Of a DNA stretch of 64,000 nt, positions 30,847 to 64,000 are shown in pieces; positions within the stretch are counted from its first letter, which is position 1; every line of letters starts with the position of its first letter. The DNA is taken from the NCBI RefSeq assembly GCF_029931775.1, contig NC_079312.1, positions 131,611,872 through 131,675,871 on the forward strand. Reading direction: 5' to 3'. Both the position numbers and the translations under genes were made by a program. The notes below the pieces were generated by a model. The model made no database searches and was not told the origin of the DNA. It saw only the letters and a list, made by a program, of their open reading frames with translations. The stretch comes from Euleptes europaea (lineage: Eukaryota > Chordata > Lepidosauria > Squamata > Sphaerodactylidae).

Positions 30847-32446
30847 CTATCATGAACTACTGTGCTTTTCTTTATTTTAAGGAATCAAAGGTAATATATA
30901 AACAAGCATCCACTGCTGTACAGCTTTTAGGATTGTAAACTTTAAAATCTCGGTGCAGCTTTTGGCATCTTGGTCAATGAGTTATGCTGCCAAATTACAA
31001 GGAGGATTTTATCCTCATCAGGTACAGATGTGTAATGATAGTAATCCAGCTTTGAGGATCCTGAAGGAATGGGACACTTTCAACTGAGAAATGATCCAGC
31101 ATACTCTTTCAACAGGGAATATCCCCGATCACAGCAATATACTATAGTCAAAATGACCTACACACTCCAAGCTCATGGTTAGCAGTAGTGTGAAAGATCC
31201 AAGCTTTAAAGATGCGTTAATGTAGATTTCAAGTGGGCATTGTACATCGGTCTTGATGGAGGAGGGAAGAAGCTGGTATGCCTGCATAGTTATGCTACTG
31301 AAGAATTAGTTGTATTCAGTTCCACAAACAGAGGCTGAGAGTCCTAATCTAGGATTAGGGTTTCAGTTGACTAATCTACCATTGAAAAGTCACATTCCTA
31401 ATATTTATGGGAGAGGTTGTATAATTTATAAACTGTATCATACGCTGTTACATGTCTTGCTTGAGAATTTGACAGTTCTTTCCAAGCTGCTTTAGCTGGG
31501 GGTGACTGGCTCCCTAAACACATGACTTAAATGTATATATCTGGCAACTACAGTATTCTCAGCACTGGTATTATAAAAGCAGAACAGGTCTGACTCATCC
31601 ATACTGACTACTAACACCAGGGGCCCTAACTTTTTAGTTCCTGTGGGCACCTTTGGAATTCTGACAAAGGGTGATGGGCACAATCACAAAACGTCAGGGA
31701 ACATGGTTATATATAATTAATAGGAGCTATTCAATATTTCAGGCAGAAGTTCTGTTTAACAAGATTCCTTTTAATTCCTTGCTCCCCTTTACAGAACTTT
31801 TCTCTGTCCCTCTTCGGACTTTGTATTCCAGTCCTCTGCATTGTGTTATTAAGCATTAACCAATGTACTGAAAATGCCTCAGTGTATTGAAAGGAAGCAC
31901 AGCCAAGGGCTTTCCATCTTGTTCCTTCGCTAGTGATTGTGAGGCAGTGTTCTTTGAATCTTGCTACTGGCTAAAAAAGTCCAGGAGAAAGACAGGTGAA
32001 AGGAACAATTGAACAGCACAGGCTCTAAATTCATTGCCCTGAAGCAATTTTACAGCATTTATGTTATTTTCATTTATAGTCTACCTTTTTTGCTGGGACT
32101 CAAGGCAGCTTTCAAATATGATAGACAATTCAGTCAATCAGCAAGCAGATTTCAAAATATGACAGCATTTAACTCTGACAGCAATTCCTAGTAAAACCAC
32201 ATAGTACAGTAGGGCTGGGTTGAGGCACTGGAAAAAAGCACATTCCCAATAGATGCTATTTCCCCAGCTGATCCATTACACACTATAACTTTACTTCCTC
32301 CACAAGACTGTCCTCTAGAACAATGTTTTGCACATTTTGGAAAACCACTGAAATATGGGGGCCACCATAGAGAATGCTGAAGAACAGGAAGTTGCCCATT
32401 TTACTTGATGGCATGATGGCACCTTTAGAAGCCTTTGCTCTGAAGA
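30847..32446. other. Intergenic DNA between convergent NME2 and MBTD1
   Basis: No gene is seen. Positions about 32060-32200 contain a CTACCTTTTTTGCTGGGACTC... AAGGCAGCTTTCAAATATGA stretch, a reversed old tRNA-SINE 3' end. Confidence 0.4.
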
Positions 32447-32760
32447 GAAAAAGAAGAGTTGGTTTTTATATGCCGGCTTTCTCTACCACTTAAGGGAGAC
32501 TCAAACCAGCTTACAATCACCTTCCCTTCCCCTCCCCACAACAGATACCCTGTGAGGTAGGTGAGGCTGAGAGAGCTCTAATAGAGCTGTGACCAGCCCA
32601 AGGTCACCCAGCTGGCTTCATGTGGAGGAGTTGGGAAACAAATCCAGTTCACCAGATTAGCCTCCGCTGCTCATGTGGAGGAGTGGGGAATCAAACCCGG
32701 TTCTCCAGATCAGACTCCACTGCTCCAAACCACTGCTCTTAACCACTACACTACGCTGGT
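32447..32760 (-). repeat. tRNA-derived SINE with (CTT)n tail
   Basis: Minus-strand copy: the A-box side TAGTGGTTAAGAGCAGTGG, B-box side GGTTTGATTCCCC, body with ACAGGGTATCTGTTGTGGGG, and tail ending in CTTCTT units. Same family as 44794-45008, 60526-60793 and 63709-63982. Internal duplication of the GTGGAGGAG...GGGAA block is visible. Confidence 0.85.
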
Positions 32761-33399
32761 AGGGCTGTTACAGTGGACTATGGCAGAAAAGGCGGTCCTG
32801 CAGGGTCCAAGGCCATAAAGGGGTTTGTAGGTGACAGATCCTTGAGTTGTCCAGCACCTGATTGGTAACCAATGGTGTGTCTGCAGGGTGGGAGTGGTAT
32901 GCAGATTTCACTTAGCACCCAACAGTAGCTGGGCCACGCTCAACCTTCAAGGAATACAGGGTGGCACAGATGGGTACTTCCTGTTTATCTTTTAAAGAAT
33001 AGTGCAAATCCTGTGGAGGTTTATTCACTAGTCATATCAAACTCAGAAGTATGCCTTAGAGGATTAGGATTGCAAGAGACTGACATACTTACAAACCTTC
33101 AAGGGAGCTTGACTTTGTCCAGATAAGGACCAGGCAACCACAGTTGATGCTTCATTGTCCAACACTAACAGAGCTACAATTTATCAAATAGACTGAAGTA
33201 CAAAAATGAAAGCTTCATTCAGTTATTTCCAATGGTTTCAATATGCTTTGAGACAAAGATCTTGCTGAGGCAGATGTACGTATTCTACCCCAACCGTTTT
33301 GCAGCTCCTGTACACTACCCCCACCAATGCAAGTGAAACATTACCAAAAACGCACCTCCCTGAACTGCATTCCCGAAGACAGACAAAAGTCAATCCATC
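32761..33399. other. Intergenic DNA near the MBTD1 3' end
   Basis: Contains a degraded LINE-like block at about 32790-32950 (AAGGCCATAAAGGGGTTTGTAGGTGA...CCAATGG), similar to L2/CR1 3' remnants. No gene is seen. Confidence 0.35.
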
Positions 33400-36300
33400 T
33401 GTTTTTACTTTAACATTTTTTATTTTGTGTAAAAAAGGGCAAATTTAGTGAATTATTTTCATCTTGTACACAAAGTTATAATTTTAATGCTTTTTCACAT
33501 CCATGCTTGAAAATCTGCAGTCTGGTAAAAATGAAAGTAACATTAATTTCTTCAAAAGCATTTTTCACTGAGTTATGTACATTTCATTAGAGGTTTTAAA
33601 ACGCTCCCATTTGACCACGCATGTTACCAAGAAAATAAAAGATTGAATTTATACAGATATTGATCTATATATCAAATACATACAGAAATGATGTAAAAAC
33701 CCTATTCAGTTTTTTTTAAAACTTCTGCCTGGATAAAGTTTTCCCAGGGCAAAAGGTGTTTTTTCTTTCTTTCTTTTTTTATAAATGGCTGAGACTGTAC
33801 TTAAATATGAAAATTAAAAAGAAACAAATTTCAATTTAATCACAGTTTTAATCCCTTTCCAATAAAGGATTGTTACCAAATATATTAGCACCATAATACA
33901 AATATGGATGGGAGAGGGTGTTCACATCACATAAAAATGACAACAATAAAAACAAACACACACTGAAACCCGTGTTAGTATCAATAGAACAAGAAACTGA
34001 TAACTGCTTTTGCTTTACTCCGATTCAGTTAGGAAATTTAAAAAGAAACTTTAAAAGGGTCAGCTAAGATTCTGAGCGGTGAAAAGAAGGAGCACTTGCA
34101 ATACAATTTACCTTGTCTGCAGTGCCCTCTTCCATAGAAAATCCTGCCACGTGCCAACTATTGAAATTTGCTAACCCTTAGCATCAGTACAGGCCTCAAA
34201 CCCCAGACCAACACCCCCACCCCACCCCAACACTATCCCAATTTGTTTGCGTAAATCAGTTCATAGTAAAAAATAAAAGAATGTTCTTAGAGCTACATTA
34301 TACCAAAATGCATGCATACCAAAAACAATTAAAGCTGCACAAAGAAAAGTTTACTATTTCCCAGTCATCTGCTGTGTTATGAGGCCATGAGTAAATGTTG
34401 CACAGAATCAAGAATGAAGTTTAAAAAAATAACAGAAAATATTCCCTATTCAACTAATCTGGAACGGAATCAGTTAAGATAGTTGCATGGCATTTAAATC
34501 AAAAGTTTAAAAATAGGTGAGATTCCAAGATTTAAATTTCTACTATATGCACATCTCTCTTAAGATGTGAAATCCTGTCCACGGAAAGAAATTGGGGGTT
34601 GGGGGAGATCGGCAGTGTCACCAATATGATATAATACACACTATACTCACCTCCCACTACTGGGACCATCTTCCTTTAAATATGCAAAGCTACCTCCAGA
34701 AACCTGAGGACTAGCAACAGTGCACTAAACAAAGGTAGCATCCCACAGCATGATCCAAGGTCTGACCTGCTCCAGCAGGCTATTTTGAATGTTTCAGGTT
34801 CACTTTCTAGGCTGACGTGGTAGGGATTGAGGCTGGCTATGGATTTTCCAGCAGCTGCCATATTCAGAGGTAGAAGTAGGGTTGCCACCTGTTTTCCTGA
34901 AAAAGGTTATGTGCCTTAAAAGAACCACTTAACTGGCAGAAACTCAACAGGCGACGCTTCCAAGTGTAAATGTGCAGTGATACATCTGCTAAATTTCTGT
35001 CTACTGTGTAGCTACTGAAAAGATACAAAACATGCAAGGAAAACAGGTGGCAACTCCAGCTGGGTGTATTGGTTCAAGTTCAGATTTTACGTCCATACAA
35101 GAATCCGTATATACACAAATTCAAGCTTACACTGTAGTTTTCTTTTCCTCATGACAAAGGACGCTATGACTGTTCTACAAGTGCAGCAGAATGTAGTGGT
35201 GGAATCATGAGGTGACTGAATGCAGGTGGGAGGAATCACATTTTTAAAGTTCCCTCATGTAAAAACTCCCGGGGGGGGGGGCGGGGGGGAGAACCCCTAG
35301 CACATCAGGGAGAAAGGTTCTATCCTAGGCTTTTCCCATGCTGTGCTAGTTTTGCATTTACAGGAAACTATGAATGTAGAGGGACTTTTAAAAATGTATG
35401 CACTTCCCTGCAGGGGTACAATCTATTCTACCACCTCATTCTGCTGCACAGGTAGTCCAGGTCTACTACAGGCCTTGTTCTGGATCTCTTTTTCACATTA
35501 AACAGTATTAAGCATACAAGTGGTCCCTACTGAAATCATAAGAAATACTACTCTTAAGTCCTTTCGAGTCTGACCACATGAAATCATGTGGAACACATTC
35601 TACCCTTCAGCACTGTGATGTTGATATTCTGCTAGTTTACTACCTGCATAGTTTACTACCTACTACTATTATGTATGGCCCGGACTGACAGAGCCTTGCC
35701 ACCAAACGGGAAGAACAGTGGATCACTATCATGTCTTGGCCTCAATTTCCTCAGGACTGTGTGTCTGTTAGGTCATTCTATCCCAACAGTTGGACAGTCA
35801 GGTGACATGGGCTATACTTGTTTGGGGAGGCACTGGCTTTAAAGAAATAAATGTAAAGTAACATTACTAAAAGAAAACAAAAATTAATGAGGACTTTTGA
35901 CATTAATATTGGCTGTAATCCAGTGAACTCCTTTATGTCTGCATACAATAGAGCTTTCTGCTTCTTCCCTCCAGAAAGCAACCCCTCTGTGATGCTTATT
36001 AGCCATTTCATAAATGGGAGAAGTTTAGAATGCAACTGGAGCTTTTAAGGATGGGGTTGGGGTTGCATGCTGTTCAGAAAAAGAAAGAAGGCCCAGCTAG
36101 ACCCAGAGGTTCCCCTCACAGTTCTCTGAATCATGACCATAATCCTTTTAGGACATAAAGTATCCAATTACTGCCTAAATTCACATGTATCCGACACCCA
36201 AAACCAGTTTTTAAAATAAGTATACATGAAGCAGTTGTCAAAAATGGCCCAGCTATATGGAAAAAATGACTAGAAATTGTTCTCATACATTCCTATACTA

Positions 36301-37926
36301 TACAGAAACAAATGTACTTCCAGTAGTTACTATAAAATTTTACACCATTATCCCCTCTTGCATAGAATGTGGTAAACCTTTGCATATCACCAATGGTATA
36401 TACCTAACAATAGAGCAAGATAATTAAGAAAAGAATCAAATTGCTGGTTTTCAACTTTCTATGCCTTTTTAAAAATTCAAAACAATTATATGCCAAAAAA
36501 AACTGTCTCTGGGGCTTTTATGGGTTGCTAGTCATAGGCTTGAAGGTTGTAGAGGTTAATCAATAGAATTAATTCCTTCTAAATCCTACCCTAGAGAAAA
36601 GAATTTGACAAGATATACTGCTCTAAATAGGACCTGCTATGACCCAGAAGCACTTTACAGAATGTAAGCAGTTAATTCCTGAGAGTTTAGTTAATGAACC
36701 TTACTGGTAAAAGCAAAACTCTTGATGCACACCATCCTGTCACAACGCTGCAGAGTGGAAATGTCAGAACGTTCAATTCCATGACTAAAGCCATCTGCTG
36801 ATATCCAGATTTAACTCTCTGCAAAAAGATTCCAGGCAATTCAGCATTCTTGCATTTTTGCCAAACCAGTCACACAAACTCTTGAAAAAGATGTCAATTT
36901 AAAACTGTATCAGCAGCCAAGTCGAAGAAAATAGGATGCCTAAAGCCAGGTCCAAACACAATCTTCAGGCAAACCAGTTTAATTCATGACAAGCTAAAAG
37001 CTCTTCCACACAGGTGAGAAAGCCAAATGCCAGGTCCCACAGTAGACTTGCGCCTTCCCATGCTGCATTTCTTCTTCATCTGTGTCTTCCAGTAAAACGA
37101 AAAGCCAAATTGTAGATGTTTCTGCATAAAAAGGCCTTTCAAGTATGGAATATTTCTCTTTCCTTGCATAAGACAAAAATCCCAAACTGATTTCCGTTCT
37201 AAAATATCTCCAGTTGAAACCCTTTGACACTTTGCAGATCACTTGCTTGAATATCCCAAGAATTCAAAATGCAATCCAGAACGCAGCTGTATCTAGTCCA
37301 CCATTCACTGACCTCAGTAGAGACTGGACTAGAACATGATTTAACAGAATCTCAGATAGAGACGAGTGTGTTGTCACTTTTCTGAAAAATATCTTCTGTT
37401 CAGATTCTGTTCCAACTTACTTGGGTATGTTTTCACCACCTAAAATTTTTGCTTCAAGATTTCATTATAGAAAGGACAGGGTAGATGAACTGTGTAGCTT
37501 TAAAATTCAGAATCTCCCAGCTTGTACCAGAAGGTTCACCTGTTATGACAGTTCACTTGTTTTTTTCAACTATACTATCAACCTGCAAGGGTTTCCTGCA
37601 ATCCTGGTCACTAAGCTTTTAATTCTTACCAAAAAATTAGAGCTTCATTTTTTTAAAACAATGCACAATAAATCTGAACTTGAAAATATTACAAAAATTC
37701 TTTCAAAAGCTTCAAATACAACACAAAAGTGTCATTTTTTGTAATAAATTGAAAAAATCTTTTTTCTCTCACTAAAATAGTTTCCTTGTCCTCCAAAAAT
37801 TCTCAATTGAAATATTATCTGCAGTTAGCAAAGTGCCTTCAGTAGAAGCCGTCCAATTGTATCCTTAGAATGGGACTGTCAGTCTTGCAGAAAGGCTCTT
37901 TTTGGTGCAGGCTTCCAAGCCCGCCC
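33400..37926 (-). other. MBTD1: Putative MBTD1 3' UTR (repeat-poor)
   Basis: About 4.5 kb downstream of the MBTD1 stop codon with no recognised SINE, LINE or MITE, in contrast to the flanks. Minus-strand AATAAA-type signals occur near 33414-33424 (plus-strand TTTATT). A long AU-rich 3' UTR is the simplest reading, but the polyadenylation site is inferred. A run of Gs at about 35271-35290 interrupts it. Confidence 0.5.
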
Positions 37927-61748
<23,822 letters not shown>

Positions 61749-61859
61749 CTACCAAAAAGAATCTTTACGAACAAAATCTACTTTTACATATTATGAATAG
61801 CGATTCCCCAGTCAGCCAGTTCAAAAGTTCACAACCCTATTTTTGGTGCTGAAACAACT

Positions 61860-62235
61860 CCGTTGCCTCCCAGTTTGCCTCTCCTAAACAACCTTGGTCC
61901 AGATTACCTTAGGAAAACACTTCCCACCTTCTGCACTAGTGACTGGCCTTCACCTCTTGAAATGGTCCTGGGAGCACTATTTAGCCCACTGAGGAAATAC
62001 TGCCCCCTCATGGACTGTTTCAGATCAGGAAATGTGCACCGTAGTCTCAATATAAATCAGACACCACGTGCACAGGAACTGAGGAGAACCCACAGCTCAT
62101 ATTTGACTGCTGCCCAGAATACGTGGTGGGGACCCAACTGGTGTACTCTGATTTGTAAAGAGGCTCTAAGTCAACTCAAAACTCATCCTTTATCTGAAGT
62201 TATTTTGAAAGGCTCTTCTCAGTGGCAGCATTCTT
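61860..62235 (+). repeat. L2-like LINE 3' remnant
   Basis: Blocks such as CTAAACAACCTTGGTCCAG and GGTCCTGGGAGCACTATTTA followed by AAACTCATCCTTTATCTGAA resemble the diverged C-terminal/3' region of L2-type LINEs. No intact frame. Confidence 0.45.
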
Positions 62236-62245
62236 ATCACACATG

Positions 62246-62395
62246 AGCATATGAAGCTGGTTCATCCAGCTCAGCATTAGCAAAGGATCTGCAGGGACCT
62301 GGACAAATCAAGGTTTCTCTTAACTTTTGTGATCCAGGGATTGAAACCGGATCTGCACACACGACACCCGCTCTATCACTGAGCCATGACCTTTT
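62246..62395 (-). repeat. tRNA-derived SINE remnant
   Basis: Contains CATATGAAGCTGGTTCATCC at the left and the reversed B box GGGATTGAAACCGGATC plus CTCTATCACTGAGCCATG at the right. Same family as 8420-8565. Confidence 0.68.
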
Positions 62396-62544
62396 CCCAT
62401 GGAACCTCTTTCCACCAAATCGGTTGTCACTTTTAGGAAAACAGTGAAAACCTTTTTATTTCAGCAGCCTTTTTATGGGAGAGGGAGGCAAAAGGACTCC
62501 AGAAAGTATCTAAACAATTGGATGACATTTGTCACGGAAATGTT

Positions 62545-62665
62545 ATTTTGGGGGCTAAAGTTAATTAATAATTGATGATGTTCTATTAGTTTTAAGGTGC
62601 CATAAGACTTTTTTCTGTAAAAACAACAAAACTTTTGTGAATTAGAACCTACTTCATCAGTTATG
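62545..62665 (-). repeat. Old interspersed repeat
   Basis: TTTTAAGGTGCCATAAGAC...CTACTTCATCAGTTATGTG parallels pieces at 9127-9235 and about 22950-22985. Family not named. Confidence 0.5.
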
Positions 62666-62993
62666 TGAAGTGTTACATTCAGTGGGCAGAAAAAAATTAT
62701 ATCCAAAGCTACAAATAGCAGAAGGCAGGAGGTCAGAAGGCTCCGTTTCCCAGAACATCATAATACCGCGAAGCACACATGAAAACAAGAGCAAAAGTAA
62801 TCTACTCAGACCACTCTCAATGGCTAATGAACTGGCAAAACAGGATGAATCTGAACGGCATACATAAATCTTTAATGAGAAACAATTACGTTTTGTAGTG
62901 TGTTGAACCCAAGTTTGACAGTATCAAATATGCATAGTATTCCAACTCAACAGCTACTTGAGAGCGCCTCCCGCTGAAACGTTTCTGCTGAAG

Positions 62994-63223
62994 TGTGTGT
63001 GTGTGTGTGTGTAAAGTGCCGTCAAGTCGGAGCCGACTTATGGCAACCCCTTATGGGGTTTTCAAGGCAAGAGACTAATAGAGGTGGTTTGCCAGTGCCT
63101 TCCTCGGCACAGCAGCCCTGGACTTCCTTGGTGGTTTTCCATCCAAATACTAACCAGGGCTGATCCTGCTTAGCTTCTGAGATCTGACGAGATCAGGCTA
63201 GCCTGGGCCATCCACCTCAGGGC
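62994..63223 (-). repeat. 5S rRNA-derived SINE, complete, TSD
   Basis: The (GT)n tail at the left, then GTGCCGTCAAGTCGGAGCCG, and a reversed 5S-rRNA-like head: ATCCAAATACTAACCAGGGC, CTGCTTAGCTTCTGAGATC, GACGAGATCAGG. Flanked by the exact 10-bp duplication TCTGCTGAAG (62984-62993 and 63224-63233). It is the best-preserved copy in the window. Confidence 0.9.
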
Positions 63224-63708
63224 TCTGCTGAAGTACTATAATCTATATGTCTATTAGTGAATGCCCAGGGAGGCTGAAATGCTCCCATTAGTTTGTTTCT
63301 ATTTTAATGTACAGTCTGTGTTTATTTATTCTCTTGCATACAGATTGTCCAGTAGTAAAGGCAGAAAGTCATTACATGACAGCATATTTCACATTAGGGG
63401 ACATGCAAGTGAATGTACCCTTGAAGGCATGGGCAATGTTATTGGGTGCTGTGATAGAGTCACTTGAATGGATATTGGGGCAGAGCTGGCACCAGGATTT
63501 GTTTCCAGGGTCTAGATCTTTGAGTCTGTGTTTCCTCCTGTTGCTTCTGCAGAACTACATACTCAGATTTAAACACCAAAATAAAATAAAAACTATGGAT
63601 AAAAATAAAATAATAAAATAAAATAAAAACTATAGAAAACTATGTAATCAAGGCACGCATCACTAATTTTTGACCAAACAGATCTGTACACAGTGCTCTC
63701 TTTTGGTG

Positions 63709-63982
63709 GTTTAGCGTGGTGCGGTGGACTCTGATCTGGAGAACCAGGTTGATTCCCCCCTCCTCCACGAGTGGCGGAGGCTAATCTGGTGAACTGGATT
63801 TGTTTCCCCATGCCTACACATGAAGCCAGCTGGGTGACCCTGGGCAAGTCACATTCTCTCAGCCTCACCTACCCCACAGGGTGTCTGTTGTGGGGAGGGG
63901 AAGGGAAGGTGATTGTAAGCCGGTTTGAGTCTCTCTTAAGTGGTAGAGAAAGTCAGTATATAAAAACCAACTCTTCTTCTTC
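63709..63982 (+). repeat. tRNA-derived SINE with (CTT)n tail
   Basis: Head slightly truncated (GGTGCGGTGGACTCTGATCT), GGTTGATTCCCC B box, CACAGGGTGTCTGTTGTGGGG, GTAAGCCGGTTTGAGTCTC and the tail CCAACTCTTCTTCTTC. The best-preserved 3' end of this family in the window. Confidence 0.87.
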
Positions 63983-64000
63983 ATTACTATGCCTGGGTTC

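Noticed and set aside
62994-63223. Possible 5S rRNA gene
   Set aside because: The 5S-like part is incomplete and fused to a LINE-type tail with a TSD, so it is a SINE.

Overview
The window is vertebrate nuclear DNA, most likely from a squamate reptile (lizard, gecko or snake). The genes are orthologs of SPAG9, NME1, NME2 and MBTD1 in the order found on human 17q21.33. The repeats point to squamates: Sauria-type SINEs with (ACCTTT)n tails, 5S-rRNA-derived SINEs sharing a tail with an RTE/BovB-like LINE, L2/CR1 LINEs, hAT MITEs, Penelope-like palindromes and a Ty3/Gypsy chromovirus fossil. Gene calls rest on conceptual translation, splice sites and remembered human proteins; no database was searched.

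Layout: (1) 1-910 is a CpG island holding the first coding exon of SPAG9 (JIP4) on the minus strand. (2) 0.9-10.1 kb is intergenic or 5' intron DNA filled with repeats, including a solo LTR with target duplication and an L2-like reverse transcriptase fragment. (3) 10.1-19.2 kb holds the four coding exons of an NME1-like nucleoside diphosphate kinase (153 aa). Its last intron carries a decayed chromovirus. (4) 20.2-25.3 kb is a mosaic of nested elements plus a split CpG-rich block, probably the NME2 promoter. (5) 26.1-30.8 kb holds the four coding exons of NME2 (153 aa), with exon lengths identical to NME1 (129/102/113/118 coding bases). (6) 33.4-61.7 kb holds the 3' part of MBTD1 on the minus strand: nine coding exons (416 codons) covering MBT repeats 2-4 and the C-terminal tail, with a long repeat-poor 3' UTR. 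(7) 61.7-64 kb is MBTD1 intron with several SINEs.

The two NME genes are tandem paralogs transcribed toward MBTD1, which is convergent. SPAG9 is divergent from NME1. The genes are not a pathway; the arrangement is conserved synteny. SPAG9 is a JNK and motor scaffold, NME1/NME2 are hexameric NDP kinases, and MBTD1 is a methyl-lysine reader of the TIP60/NuA4 complex.

The most unusual structures are two short local sequence copies flanked by target-site duplications (a 154-bp segment upstream of NME1 re-inserted upstream of NME2, and a 98-bp MBTD1 intron segment re-inserted 470 bp away), Penelope-type palindromes with paired hammerhead-ribozyme-like motifs, a 1-kb inverted-arm insertion with a 15-bp target duplication, and a TIR element in an NME2 intron loaded with a GC-rich hairpin minisatellite.
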